From the NCBI GenBank assembly GCA_010909165.1, contig MU008190.1, positions 62,001 to 126,000 on the forward strand: 64,000 nt of DNA, given 5' to 3'. Under the pieces are notes generated by a model. The model was not told where the DNA came from. It ran no database searches and saw only the letters and a program-made list of their open reading frames with translations. The stretch's first letter is position 1. Each line of letters begins with the position of its first letter. The position numbers and the translations under genes are program-made. The stretch comes from Anthoceros angustus (taxonomy: Eukaryota > Streptophyta > Anthocerotopsida > Anthocerotales > Anthocerotaceae). Shown here in pieces: positions 34,986 through 46,757 of this stretch.

Positions 34986-35159
34986 AGAGTAGACGTTATT
35001 AATAAGCAAGATAGGAAATCCCATCTACCCCTGAAGTCCGAGGAGGAACAACCAAAAAGGGCTAATTGTGAAAGGGGAAGTCCTAGTCCCCTCGAATGCC
35101 TTTCCCGTAACTACCTACTGCACTAATGATATCGTGATCAGGGACGATGAAGGGCCTAC

Positions 35160-35727
35160 CTACTATCGATTGCCTGAACAGCGACAGCAAGCGGGTGAGC
35201 CGAGCCGAGCCGAGCCGGCAAGCAAGCTGCGGACATGAACAGGGAAACATCCACCAGGCCCACCTGCGAGTAGAGCTTCTCCGCCTGCGGAACATCGCCA
35301 TGCTCGAAGGCCTCGTTCCCCTGCTCCTTGATCGCCAGCGCGGCCAGGTTGTTCTCCGGGTCCGCAGCCCCGCACTGCACCGCCAGCAGCCGCGCCGCGC
35401 CGCCGCGGTGCTGCAGTGGCTCACCATCAGCTCCGCGGGCAGCACCACCAGGTTGGGGCCATTTCCACATTTCCCCAAACATCCACACGACTCCACGGCC
35501 ACTCCAGGCGGCGCCAGGCTCCTCATCACGTCCAGCGTCTGCAGACTCCCGCTCTTCCGGCACGCCCGGTTCACGCAAACTCGCACCTCCACCTCCTGCT
35601 GTCCCGCCCGCGCTGCTGCCAATTGCCATTTCCTGTAACGGCCACGCGCGGGCCTGCCTCGGCCGAAATCAGGCCGGTCCAGCAACGGCCCGGACGGAGC
35701 AGCAGCCCACATCGCCTCCAGCCCCAT
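35160..35727 (-). pseudogene. Duplicated exon 1 of the 2Fe-2S/TPR gene
   Basis: This copy starts with the same ATG and N-terminus as the parent (35727) and keeps both cysteine pairs. A net 1-base loss near 35400, in the GCCGCG-rich segment after HCSTAA, shifts the frame before the first TPR helix. Exons 2-5 are absent. It is therefore a truncated, frameshifted duplicate lying upstream of the parent gene and in the same orientation. Confidence 0.9.
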
Positions 35728-36659
35728 GCTTTTTGCCGAATGTGTGTGACAGCCTCCGGTTCCGCAGAGACAGCCTAGACGCTGATGCGATGCTGATGCT
35801 GCTACTCCCAGCGGGTGGGACGTTGGACCCGCCGCAGCTCCCCGTCCACGTCGCCCTGGTGGTGAACATCGTCACCGGGTGCTGTTGGTGTCTTCTGAAG
35901 CCACATCTCCAGGCTGCCCAGGTTGCTTCGAGGATGCCGCTCAATGCAGCTTCCAATTCGTTGAAGCTGCGCTGGCTGCTGGCGCATCCCCGTGGCTGAA
36001 AGATCACTCGCCGCACTCCCTTGCTCACATTAGCCACCCACCTGCCCGCTGTTCCAGTTTTTCACTCCACAACGGTTACTTCCCAACTTTCCATGGATTT
36101 AGTGTTAGCTACTGGGCTTTAAGCAAGGAAAATAATGTACTACCTAATAAGTTAAATAACACAATTTAGTTTACTTTTTCACATCAAATCTATTTTATAT
36201 TTTATAACAATAAAAATATTTTGTTATAACCATACACATGCACTCCAATATCACCATGTCTTTTTGCTAGCACGAGGTTCCTTTGCCTCTATATATGAAA
36301 TATAGAGTCATTCCCTCTAAAACTCCAATATTACAATACGCCACACCTATTATACCTATTCTACAAAGAAACAGAAACAGGGTACGCCACACATATTATA
36401 CCTATTTTACAAAGAAACAGAGATAGTGTGCACCACATATATTATACTTATTCTACAAAGACTCATAGATAGTTATCAAGAGTAGACGTTATTAATAAGC
36501 AAGATAGGAAATCCCATCTACCCCTGAAGTCCGAGGAGGAACAACCAAAAAGGGCTAATTGTGAAAGGGGAAGTCCTAGTCCCCTCGAATGCCTTTCCCG
36601 TAACTACCTACTGCACTAATGATATCGTGATCAGGGACGATGAAGGGCCTACCTACTAT

Positions 36660-37070
36660 CGGTGCCAAAGAAGCCGCTAGTCCTACGCACGTAGCCATCC
36701 TAGAAAGAGCTTTAGCCAGCGCTTTCTGCAGAGCTATGGAAATCCACTCCTAGAGGACAAGGCGGTACCCCGAGGGCCTATGAGGATCAAGCATATATGA
36801 GGAGTAGTATCTCGAGTTATTAAAGCACGAAAGAAAGCTCGGAGGAACACTTTGTAATCCTCTATCCCCTATGTAAAATAAAATCATCGAGGAACTCTTG
36901 GAATAACACGATAAAGTTGCAAGGGGGTTAATATACAAACCCCCTTAGAAGAGGGGTGAACCCTCTTGTCCGATTGCGCACCGGCCGAATATCCCCTATT
37001 TCAGGAGGGACATAACGAACATGACCATAGAGCGTGCGCATCTTTGTCGTGTTACCGTGTATAGCGGTGT
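36660..37070 (+). mobile_element. Possible non-LTR element tail (weak)
   Basis: A short plus-strand frame reads AKEAASPTHVAILERALASA then FCRAMEIHS and stops at about 36753. About 150 bp later, AACACGATAAAGTTGCAAGG is the inverse complement of a motif repeated at 53.0-56.8 kb (CCTTGCAACTTTATCGTGTT). This suggests a copy of the same repeat in the opposite orientation. The element type is inferred. Confidence 0.3.
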
Positions 37071-37079
37071 GGAAGGATT

Positions 37080-38335
37080 TTAGGTGCTTGGTAGGCGGCG
37101 CATTCTCGATTTTATGTGACTAGACGGTGAAAGCGCACTATGGCACAAAACCGTTGTCCAATAGGGTAAAAGCATGCGGGCATAGTAGCGAGCAGTTCTG
37201 TTACTTGTGCTCACTTGAAAACAACAAACTACTCTCCGAGCGAAGAGGAAAGCGGCTCTGTCGACAAGATCTAACACTACAGCAACGTTACGCAAAGTAT
37301 TCCTAGTATCCTCGTCGAACGTATCTATTTCCTCCAGAGCAAGAGAATCTCCCGTGACGTCGTTTACCTGGTCGTCGGTCGCCTCAATATGTCCCCACGC
37401 CGCATCCAAAGTCGTCTGCCCCTCTTCCAAAGTGTTATCGTCGCTCATTCTCTTCCTTCTCGACCGTAAAGACACAATCTGGGCTTTCATGCAGTCAGTG
37501 TCACTAATGCACACTTCCTTGGCCCAGGCGAGAGGGTCCTCGTCCATGCGGATCAAATGTAAGCTCTTCCTCGCATTTGGTAACACTTCAAACCCATGAA
37601 TGCGCTGGGAATATAACCCGCGCATCTCATGTCCGCTTCGATGGCAACGCAGTTTCGACCACTCAATAATGCAGCCAGGATAGTTGTGCCACTCCCGGAA
37701 CATGCATCAACCACCCACTCTCCTTCTTTGGAAAATGCCTCCACAAACGTCCGCATAAGGCCCAGTGGCCGTTGGTAGGACACCACACGTTTGTCGTGAG
37801 ATAAGTATACATGCTTCTTCACAACCGTGTCGTGAGTAATGACGGATCTCCCATTATTGAATCTCCCTCGCTGATTTCCAGGGAGCATGTTGGCCTTGTC
37901 TCTTGAACATTCTTCCTTCACACACCAGCCCACAGTGACGTACTCCAATGTTTCACAGCCCACCCCCTCGGCGTGCATGTTCGTCTTGTCCCAAACGAAG
38001 GACACCATCCCACCTTTTCGGCACCACTTTCTCATACATTCTCTGACAGTGTGGGAGTCCTCCACTCCATGCATCACAATAAAGCGGAATTCCTCTGCGT
38101 TGTCTTCTCCGCAAAACTCTCGAACAACATGACATCATACTCCGTTAATTCTTGTATCCATTGGGCCTATATTGAAGCCCCTCGGCATCCATCACGAAAG
38201 TCTTGGCGTGCGTAAATAGCCACGCATGTCCAGCTGGTCTCAATCGTCTTGAACTTGAGAGTCGATTGGGACGTTGAAAACAAATAGCCTCTTCCATAGT
38301 GTTATCGCTCATTCTCTTCCTTCGATCAGAAAGAC
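37080..38335 (-). pseudogene. DNA amino-methyltransferase-like ORF, copy 1
   Basis: The minus-strand frame (about 38077-37553) has RPLGLMRTFVEAFSKEGEWV then VVDACSGSGTTILAALLSGR, ending in an acidic CVAIEAD. This is the SAM-binding motif I context of beta-class N6-adenine/N4-cytosine DNA methyltransferases, normally DPFxGSGTT...A...GR..IGIE. Motif I is encoded at 37682-37714. The catalytic (D/N/S)PP(Y/F/W) motif should precede it; only a damaged TPFVMDAEGLQ-like stretch appears upstream. A second frame (37703-37080) continues with acidic residues. Stops and frameshifts break the ORF. Copy 2 follows at an offset of about 858 bp. It forms the 3' end of a long minus-strand element gene starting near 43747. 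Confidence 0.6.
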
Positions 38336-38339
38336 ACAA

Positions 38340-39170
38340 TCAGGCTTTCATGCGATCGTGTCACTAATGCACACTTCCTTGGCCCAGGCGAGGGTCCTCG
38401 CCCATGCGGATCAAATGTAAGCTCTTCCTCGCATTTGGTAACACTTCAAACCCATGAATCTGCGGGGAATATAACCCGCGCATCTCATGTCCGCTTCGAT
38501 GGCAACGCAGTTTCGACCACTCAGTAATGCAGCCAGGATGGTTGTGCCACTGCCGGAACATGCATCAACCACCCACTCTCCTTCTTTGGAAAATGCCTCC
38601 ACAAACGTCTTCATAAGGCCCAATGGCCGTTGGTAGGGGCACACCACACGTTTGTCATGAGATAAGTATACCTGCTTCTTCACAACCGTGTCGTGACTAA
38701 TGACAGAGCTCCCGTTATTGAATCGCCCTCGCTGAGTTCCCGGGAGCATGCTGGCCTTGTCCCTCGGACATTCTTCCTTCACACACCCCTCGTGGCCTCC
38801 AATGTTTCACAACCCCTCGGCGTGCATGTTCGTCTTGTCCCAAACGAAGGACACCATCCCACCTTTTCGGCACTTTCTCATACATTCTCGGCGGTGTGGG
38901 AGTCCTCCACTCCATGCATCACAATAAAGCGGAATTCTCGCGTTGTCTTCTCCGCAAAACTCTCGAACAACATGACATCATACTCCGTTAATTCTTGTAT
39001 CCATTGGGCCTATATTGAAGCCCCTCGGCATCCATCACGAAGGGAGTCTTGGCGTGCGTAAATAGCCACGCATGTCCAGCTCTACTGGTCTCAATCGATC
39101 GAACTTGAGAGTCGATCACTGGACGTTGAAAACAAATAGCCGTCTTCCATATCTTTGTCCGCTAAGGCCC
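38340..39170 (-). pseudogene. DNA amino-methyltransferase-like ORF, copy 2
   Basis: Tandem duplicate of the preceding segment. VVDACSGSGTT is encoded at 38540-38572, preceded by RPLGLMKTFVEAFSKEGEW. Relative to copy 1 it has scattered losses of 1-15 bases and few substitutions. In its upstream part the frame reads FTHAKTPFVMDAEGLQYRPN, the likely remains of the catalytic-motif region. It is followed on the left by copy 1 and on the right by GC-rich repeat DNA. Confidence 0.6.
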
Positions 39171-39299
39171 TCGCTCAATTTCCAGCCCTTTCCGCTTGTT
39201 TACCTCAAAATGAAGTGCTGGAAATCTTAAGCGAGACGGGTTGTCGATGTCTTTTAATTGCTGCACAATAAAACCCAAAACGTAAGGACACATAAGGGC

Positions 39300-39560
39300 T
39301 TGCTCGCCACATGTGGGCGCCGGCGGCGCCATCGGCCGACACATCCTGTGGAGGCGCGGCTGCCGGCGCCATCGGCAGACACATCTGGGCGCGGCTTGAC
39401 AAAACCCTTCATGCTCACACAAGGTGGAGGGCGGCCCGGTGCCTACATGCACGCACCATGTCCGGGGCGCCCGGCGCCCGCCGCCCGCATCATGGTGGCG
39501 GGCGCCGGCCGGCGGCGCCGCATCCATCAGCGGCGGCGCCGGCCGGCGGCGCCCTCCATC
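39300..39560. repeat. GC-rich palindromic repeat cluster A
   Basis: Dense GGCGCC / CCGGCCGG / GGCGGCGCC blocks, with a repeated GCCATCGGC.GACACATC phrase (about 39328 and 39370). It includes GGCGCCGGCCGGCGGCGCC-type near-palindromes at 39500-39555. It interrupts the minus-strand element gene between its middle part and the methyltransferase part. Confidence 0.8.
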
Positions 39561-39589
39561 AACAGATGGTAAAGGAAAAAATTCGGTCA

Positions 39590-40740
39590 AGGGGAAGATT
39601 TACCTTTCCGGCAAACTGTGTTTGAAACCGCGCGATCATAGCGTCCGTTGAATGCTGTGGGTATTCTCTCCGGACTTCCTCAAACGATGTGCAGTCAAGA
39701 TGCTTCGCCATAGCAACTTGGATGATATGCAGCTTCTTCCGCAAAGTGATGTCGTCCTCCATGCCTTTCGTGTCGGACCAGCTAATACTTTTCCATTCTT
39801 GTAAGTAATATCATTGTCCACACTCGCTGCGGTATACCGAAAGCCTTCCATGGCTTTGCTAGCATGTCCTTGACTTCACATATCTGTTGCAACCTTCTGG
39901 GAATCTTCCCCGACCTTCCGTTTTCCTTTGCCCTTCTTGCTTGTGCCTGCTGCTGTGTGTCTTTTCTGTTCCGGCAACTCCCCAGCCTCCCACTTCGTAA
40001 ATATTTTGTCAATATTCTCCCAAATTCTCCCTTCTTGCTTTGCAATACAAAGTATATGAGTCCTGTTATCCACCTTGTTTTGCTTGTAAACGTCGTCTTC
40101 TCTCCCCTCGTCGTCGTCAATGAGGCCCAGAACCTTGTACAAATTGAATTTCCATGCCATAGTCATATGCACCCCTTCACGCTTGGCAATAAGCAGCTCA
40201 TCACGGAGATACCTGACCTGCTCGATGAAAGACATTTTTCTTCTCTTGTCCGACATAATATTGTGGTCTGTAGCTAGAACCCGCATCTCCTGAAGTGTGA
40301 GACTGCAGTACACGTGAGCCTCGACATCCGAAACTGTTTTTCGGTGCCATATCAAATGCTTCATCGCCGCAAAAGTGTGATTCCGCCCAGTACTCCCATG
40401 ACATAAGTTTTTGCCCGAATCGCTTGCCAATCCAAAGGTGCTTCCATGTTGTCGCATTCCGCCGGTCTATCATACATGAGGCAATACGCCTTCCTCTATT
40501 CTCCCTTTCGATATGACCCGGGCCAAGTAATTCGTCCATGCTTCGTCAACCTTCCGTATCTGTGCATCCGGAGTGATATGCGAAGCTGGCCTTAGATTCT
40601 CCAGCTTCACCAGCACTGTCTCCGGAACAACTTTCTTCGCATACGCCGATTCCCTTACACGGGTTAAAGGGTCTTCATCTCTCACCGCTGCTTCTAACCT
40701 CTCCTCATCTTGGGACATGAACTGTCGCAATGGGTGCCAC
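39590..40740 (-). pseudogene. Middle part of minus-strand element gene, unrecognised
   Basis: Overlapping minus-strand frames give one interrupted protein. It includes QDEERLEAAVRDEDPLTRVR, ENLRPASHITPDAQIRKVDE, RRKMSFIEQVRYLRDELLIA, EGVHMTMAWKFNLYKVLGLI and a lysine-rich patch KKGKGKRKVGED. It then continues below 39850 with TSFEEVRREYPQHSTDAMIA. Unlike its flanks it is single copy. I recognise no family. Charge and helix content suggest a real former protein, and several frameshifts split it. It connects the N-terminal part at 40.9-43.7 kb to the methyltransferase-like part. Confidence 0.45.
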
Positions 40741-40959
40741 CCTCGCGTCTAAGCTTCCAATCGGTCTGGACTTTTTCTTTTTCTTCTGAGGACCCTGATC
40801 ATCGCTATGGGCCCTCTTTCGTGAAATCTGCAGGGGAAGTCCTTTCCCTTTTCCTCTGCCATGCACAGCATAGTGATCGGATTCCCCTACCGCCATGTCC
40901 ATGGCATCGGCCCTCGCCGGCCTTGCTCCCTCCCTCACTTCCCCACATGCTTCATGCTC

Positions 40960-42240
40960 CTCCTGAGAGGTGCTTCTCAGGCGCCGGCCGCGCCTCCTCT
41001 CTGGCCTCTCCTGTTTGCCCAATGGGCGGAGGTGGAACCCCTCTGACACCTCGAAGGCGGCCGGCGCCCTCCTCTGCATGGCCTCTCCTGTTTGCCCAAC
41101 CAGGCAGGTGGAACCCCCTCGGCTCGAATGGCGCGGCCGGCGCCCTCCTCTCCTGCATGGCCTCTCCCTATTTGCCCGACCTGTGGGCCAAGGGAGGAAC
41201 CCCCTACAGCACCTTGAAGGGCGCCGGCCGGCCGGCGCCCTTCCACAGTGCTTGCGGGCGGGCAGCCTTCCCGGCCCCTCGCCGGGCGCGGTCGGCCGGC
41301 GCCCTTCAGCTCCCTCCTCCCTTGCAAACCCTATGAACCAGTTAGGGTCTGGCGTCGGCAACTCCTGGCGAGTCTGGCCGACACCAGGGGCGCCGGCCGG
41401 CCGGCGCCCTGGACCTGCCTCTGCCTCGTAGGGCTCTGTTGCCACATCCATGGAATTGCCAGGCACAGCATATTCCATAAACAGTTCCGCATCTCCCTCT
41501 TCACCCTGTGCATCCGAATCCACATCGTCATCATCCGAATGGCCTAACATGTCCGGGATCGTCCGCTCGTCTTCATCAGATGGACCAAGCTCGCTTTCCA
41601 CCGATGTCTCATCATCCCCCTCCATTTCCTCGCCTGCTATCCGAGAACTGCGAATAGACATAGCCCGCCTATGTGCTAAAACGCTTTGTGTGAGCTCAGC
41701 GCAGAGACAGGCAATGAAACTTTTGCCCATCTGCTCCGCCTGCAAACCAACATGGATGGACAGAATAAGCCACACCAGATGCACATTACAATTAGCCAGA
41801 AACCCAAGAACATGCCACCCAAATGCACTCACCGATGTCTCTTGCCGACAGTCTCTGAATAACTCGATCAAGCGTGAAGGTGCACATTTCTTAAAGATCA
41901 ACCCTGCAAATGTCACCTGGAACAATCTGTAGGCCTGTGGGTTTGGATGCAATGTCGTGAAGTCTTGCGGCTTCCTCACCACAAGGAGTTGTGCTTGGTG
42001 CCAGTGGTCATGTCCAATGTTGCCCAAATCACCCCACCTCGCCTCGTGGGGCTCATTAGGCAAAGCATCTTTGTATCCCACCACCCACAACTTGAGCAGG
42101 TGTCCAAACGCATCCTCGTCCTCCGGTTCCTCTTCCGCAAATCATCCAATTCTTCTCAACAACGCGAATACTCGCATACTTGCGACCTCCGAAATGCATA
42201 GTCTCCTCGTAGTTGAAGGCGATTGAATCGGGCGCATCGG
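40960..42240 (-). pseudogene. N-terminal part of element gene, duplicate unit A
   Basis: A long minus-strand frame includes TLHPNPQAYRLFQVTFAGLI, CRQETSVSAFGWHVLGFLAN, and an acidic stretch (SELGPSDEDERTIPDMLGHS, DDDDVDSDAQGEEGD). It then runs into repeat-encoded proline/arginine-rich sequence from the GC cluster at 40970-41420 and a basic GPQKKKKKSRPIGS, a plausible nuclear signal. I do not recognise the domain. Unit B to the right (42290-43430) repeats it at an offset of about 1208 bp. Confidence 0.45.
40970..41420. repeat. GC-rich palindromic repeat cluster B
   Basis: Units of about 65-80 bp alternate a GGCGCGGCCGGCGCCCTCCTCT-like block, a GCATGGCCTCTCC block and a GGGAGGAACCCC block. It contains a perfect 28 bp palindrome at 41216-41243 (core GGCGCCGGCCGGCCGGCGCC) and a 29 bp near-palindrome at 41384-41412. 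A matching, shorter cluster lies at 42300-42640 in the duplicate unit. Confidence 0.85.
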
Positions 42241-42289
42241 CCTCGCCCGGCCTAGCTCCCTCCCTCACTTCCCACATGCTTCATGCTCC

Positions 42290-43747
42290 TCCCGAGAGGT
42301 GCTTCTCAGGCGCCGGCGGCGCCCTCCTCTCCTCTGCATGGCCTCTCCTGCTTGCCCCAGGGCAGGTGGAACCCCTCTGACCTCGAATGGCGCGGCCGGC
42401 GCCCTCCTCTCCTCTGCATGGCCTCCCTGTTGCCCGACCAGGCCAAGGGAGGAACCCCCTGACACCTTGAAGGCGCCGGCGGCGCGCCCTTCCACAGTGC
42501 TTGCGGGCGGCGGCCTTCCCGGCCCCTCGCCGGGCGCGGTCGGCCGGCGCCCGCCTCCTCCTCCCTTGCAAACCCTATGAACCCGATTAGGGTGCGTCGG
42601 CAACTCTGGCGGCCGCCGGCCGGCGCCGGCGGCGCCCAGACTGCCTCGCCTCGTGGGGCTCATTACCATGGAATTTCCGAGCCGGATATTCCAGTTCGCA
42701 TCTCCTCTTCACCCTGTGCATCCGAATACACATCGTCATCATCCGAATGGCCTAACATGTCGTCGCTCGTCTTCATCGGATGGACCAAGCTCGCTTTCCA
42801 CCGATGTCTCATCATCCCCTCCATTTCGCGCTGCTATCCGAGAACTGCGAATAGACATAGCCGCGCCTATGTGCTAAAACGCTTTGTGTGAGCTCACGCG
42901 AGCAATGAAACTTTTGCCCATCTGCTCCGCCTGCAAACCAACATGGATGGACAGAATAAGCCACACCAGATGCACATTACAATTAGCCAGAAACCCAAGA
43001 ACATGCCACCAAATGCACTCACCGATGTCTCTTGCCGGCGGTCTCGAATAACTCGATCAAGCGTGAAGGTGCACATTTCTTAAAGATCAACCCCGCAAAT
43101 GTCACGTGGAACAATCAGAGGCTGTGGGTTTGGATGCAATGTCGTGAAGTCTTGCGGCTTCCTCACCACAAGGAGTTGTGCTTGGTACGCCAGTCATGTC
43201 CAATGTTGCCCAAATCACCCACCACCTCGGGCTCGATTAGGCAAAGCATCTTTGTATCCCACCACCCACAACTTGAGCAGGTGTCCGCATCCTCGTCCTC
43301 CGGTTCCTCTTCCTGGCAAATCATCCAATTCTTCTCAACAACGCGAATACTCTGCATACTTGCTGCCAGCCTCCTGAAATGCATAGTCTCCTCGTAGTTG
43401 AAGGGCGATTGAATCGGAACTGGCATCGGGCGTTTCTGCACACTTCTCTCAGCTTCATCACCCCCACCTACGCCTCGCGTGGTGCTTGCCTTTCCCGAGT
43501 TGTGGCTGTGAGCCCTCCCACCACTCGCCCCTCCTGCTGTGGAATTCGCTCCGATTTGTGCCAGAGGTTGCTCATACTGCCTGCCGCCGGGATGCACTCT
43601 GCCTTGTGGCGCACTGGGCTGCACCACATCCTCTGTTGTCGCTGCTGTCCGTTTCTTGCTTCCTCTCCCCTTCTTCTGCTTGGGCAAAGGGAGGTCCTGT
43701 TCAGGCTCAAAGGCATTCTTCTCCTTCCCCCTCCTCCCGGATGCCAT
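42290..43747 (-). pseudogene. N-terminus and duplicate unit B of element gene
   Basis: An ATG at 43747 opens a frame MASGRRGKEKNAFEPEQDLP followed by PKQKKGRGSKKRTAATTEDV (basic, likely nuclear). It goes on to SPFNYEETMHFRRLAASMQS and a cysteine pair in DADTCSSCGWWDTKMLCLIE. From about 43430 downwards the sequence duplicates unit A, with many short deletions; the shared phrase CATCGTCATCATCCGAATGG lies at 42731 and 41523. The GC cluster at 42300-42640 corresponds to cluster B. No family is recognised. Confidence 0.45.
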
Positions 43748-43749
43748 CT

Positions 43750-44680
43750 GATTCAGCGATCGCGCTCACCGTCGCGCAAATGCGAGCAGTAGCGGGTTAA
43801 GGGAGAGCAGGTGCGGTAGCGGCCCCTCCTTGCGATCACAGGCGCACACACCTCGATCACAGCGCACACACACGGTCGGAGGCGGGCGCAACTTCCGAGT
43901 GAACAAGTGGAAAGAATTGACTCAAGGGCCGGCACCCGTCAGAGATTAAGTTGGCTCTCTTTTCGTATTAGGGCTTGCAGATTTTATAGGCATAAGGGTG
44001 ATATAGGTGATATAAGGCATAGGTATATTTGTCCTGATTTGATATCCGGTGTATTTGCATCGGATCGTAAACCACATCTGGGATTCCCTTTGCCATGTGC
44101 GATATTAAACACCGATGTCAGGTGGCGGCGCCGCCCGGCGAAAGGGCTGTCGACATTGCGGCGCCGCACACAATCCCGATTACGTGTGCTCATACATCTT
44201 TGTTCTATAAGGCGGACATTGGGGACCTCCAGGTAGCTTTCTTCAACGCGGTCGCTATTGTTCCATTGTCTGCAGCGTTCTCCATAGCGCCTATTCCCGA
44301 GTTGTAGCCCTTGATGTTACGGTGGCACACAAGACGAAGAGGTGCGGCTACCCGTGTCATTGAAATGCACATGTGCACGCCATTCAATCCATACACGCTA
44401 ACGGTTGGGTGTTTGGGAGAAGAAGCGAGATGGCGGCGCCCACCAATCGAGGCGCACACACTTCCATATATGGGCAGCGATCCGGACAACCCATCCAATG
44501 ACGGCAATGTTGGTGGAATCGCACACCGCCTGAGGTAAGGTTAGACGTTTGGGTTTCATTGGCATATTGTTTTCCCCAACTTTTCTCATCAACTGTGGTG
44601 GGAACCATGCATGTAGGTAAAAGGAGTGGAGGTGGAATTCCACTTTTGAAGCCGGTGGTATCGCCAATTATCCCGCCGTC
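43750..44680. promoter_or_regulatory. Divergent intergenic region of the composite element
   Basis: About 0.8-0.9 kb separates the ATG of the minus-strand gene (43747) from the first recognisable plus-strand DUF7869-like segment. It holds short GC-rich GGCGGCGCC blocks (about 44122 and 44430) and no convincing ORF. By position it would contain both promoters. This is inference only. Confidence 0.35.
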
Positions 44681-44689
44681 TGTGCCACC

Positions 44690-45720
44690 GACCCCACGAA
44701 ACCTTAACTTATATGCGGCAATTAGGAGAAGTCCTTCCCGTGGAAGATATGGGGAACAGCCATGTAGCAGACCCCGCGCTGACAAAATGGCGGAACCCAA
44801 TCGCAGCCTAAGACGAGGATTGTTCCTACGCGGAGATCATGAGGCGAAGCATTGCACCATGAAGATGAGGGCAGCGACGATGTCTTCGAGGCGGACACGA
44901 TCGTGGGGAATTCCCTCCGCTATTACATTCCAAGCAAAACCTTTGAGCGATTCATTGCGGTGAAATCGCGTGGAAGATGCATGCGAGGAGGAGGGCTTCC
45001 GGCCTTTGCGAAGAAGTGATGTGGCTGCAATCGCTGGAGAGTTTGAAGCCATCTTTGCAATCAAATGTGTGTTCAAATTGACAAAAGAAAAATTCCAAGA
45101 ACATCGGTATAGGTTCCTCGCATGGGACGTCAAGAGCGAGACACACCTTGAGTCCCTGTAAAGGTGGTAAGTGATGGCGGAGTTCATACAAAGGTTCAAC
45201 CCACCTTGTTGGTGCGACATCTTACGATGTTGCCTCGAGCATTTAGGCGGGTTTTCATAAGCGATATGAAGAGTTGAAAAGCAGGGTGCAGCGCAACTCG
45301 CCGTGGGATAACCAGAGACCAAATCCATCACAGCTGTCAGCATCATCCGATGATGCACTTGCCTGGATGGACAACGTTTTCATGTCCATGGCGGAGCGGC
45401 TCCCCAATGCGCAGGTGTACAATCTTCCGGATACGTACACGAAGCTAGAGCTATGGGGCCAGTACAAGCGACAATGTGAGCGGTCACAAACAAGGGCTAT
45501 TACATATGCCTGGTTTCTAAGGCTTTGGAAGGTGCACTTCAGCAGTGTTAAGATACCTAAGTCCAACAGATTTTCTACGTGTGCGATATGCGCGGGGTTA
45601 AAGGCAACCATTGAACACTTTTCAAAGGTGGATCAAGGTATGGCATCCCTTCCCACCATTCCCTTCCCTATTTGCGTTGGCTATGTGGCGTGATGTCAAG
45701 ATAGCCATAGTTGGGGAGCG
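44690..45720 (+). pseudogene. DUF7869-like transposase-type protein, N-terminal segment copy 1
   Basis: The plus-strand frame at 45274-45693 gives ELKSRVQRNSPWDNQRPNPS then LAWMDNVFMSMAERLPNAQV, YKRQCERSQTRAITYAWFLR, VKIPKSNRFSTCAICAGLKA. An element HF..VKIPK.xxFSTCxxC upstream of a DDE-like core is typical of the DUF7869-containing proteins of plants and oomycetes, as I recall them. The upstream part (about 44780-45160) is broken by frameshifts. Copies 2 and 3 follow at 45.76 and 48.2 kb. Confidence 0.55.
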
Positions 45721-45759
45721 GCGGCCGGCCGGCGCCTCCTCCCAACTATCCCTGCGTAC

Positions 45760-46757
45760 CCCCACCACGGAACCTTAACTTATATGCGGCAATTAGGAGA
45801 AGTCCTTCCGTGGAAGATATGGGGAAACGACCATGTAGCGAGACCCACGACAAAATGGCGGAACCCAATCGCGACCTAAGGCGAGGATTGTTCCCTCGCC
45901 GACGGAGATCATGAGGCGAAGCATTGCACCATGAAGATGAGGGCAGCGACGATGTCTTCAGGCGGACACGATGGGAATTCCCTCCGCTATTACATTCCAA
46001 GCAAAACCTTTGAGCGATTCATTGCGGTGAAATCGCGTGGAAGATGCATGGGGAGGAGGGCTTCCGCGTGCCTTTGCGAAGTGATGTGGCTGCAATCGCT
46101 GGAGAGTTTGAAGCCATCTTTGCAATCAAATGTGTGTTCAAATTGACAAAAGAAAAATTCCAAGAACATCGGTATAGGTTCCTCGCATGGGACGTCAAGA
46201 GCGAGACACACCTTGAGTCCTCAAAGGTGGTAAGTGATGGCGGAGTTCATACAAAGGTTCAACCCCACCTTGTTGGTGCGACATCTTACAGATGTTGCCT
46301 ACGAGCATTTAGGCGGGTTTTCTGTATTGGTCATAAGCGATATGAAGAGCTGAAAAGCAGGGTGCAGCGCAACTCGCCGTGGGATAACCAGAGACCAAAT
46401 CCATCACAACTGTCAGGATCATCACAGGATGCACTTGCGTGGATGGACAACGTTTTCATGTCCATGGCGGAGCGGCTCCCCAACGCGCAGGTATACAATC
46501 TTCCGGACACGTACACGAAGCTGGAGCTATGGGCCCAGTACAAGCGACAATGTGAGCGGTCACAAACAAGGGCTATGACATATGCCCGGTTTCTAAGGCT
46601 CGAAGGTGCACTTCACGGTGTTAAGATACCTAAGTCCAACGGGTTTTCTACGTGCGATATGCAGGTTAAAGGCAACCATTGAACACTTTTCAAAGGTGGA
46701 TCAAGGTATGGCATCCCTTCCCACCATTCCCTTCCCTATTTCGTTGGCTATGTGGCG
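45760..46757 (+). pseudogene. DUF7869-like N-terminal segment copy 2
   Basis: Best preserved of three copies: an open frame of 212 codons (46044-46682) includes VAAIAGEFEAIFAIKCVFKL, TKEKFQEHRYRFLAWDVKSE, SQDALAWMDNVFMSMAERLP, NAQVYNLPDTYTKLELWAQY and IPKSNGFSTCDM. A frameshift follows after the cysteine. Offset from copy 1 is about 1076 bp. The first half shows better frame continuity than copy 1. Confidence 0.55.

Larger units (their letters stand above)
33686..36662. repeat. ~1.48 kb direct tandem duplication
   Basis: Unit 1 (about 33686-35165) and unit 2 (about 35166-36662) are nearly identical, with offset about 1480 bp. Each holds intron 1 DNA, exon 1 and upstream DNA of the 2Fe-2S/TPR gene, an AT-rich stretch, and a common right end finishing GAAGGGCCTACCTACTATCG. 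The junction at 35165 joins that right end to GATTGCCTGAACAGC of the left end, with TCG shared. Differences are a few indels and substitutions. Confidence 0.95.

Noticed and set aside
35328-35999. 223-codon plus-strand frame across the duplicated exon
   Set aside because: It is a GC-driven antisense frame over the exon 1 duplicate and has no conserved motif; the parent locus shows only a broken version.
37553-38077. Bacterial contamination or viral insertion as the source of the methyltransferase-like ORF
   Set aside because: Both copies are embedded in repeats shared with plant-type mobile DNA and no flanking bacterial or viral genes are seen; origin by ancient transfer cannot be excluded.
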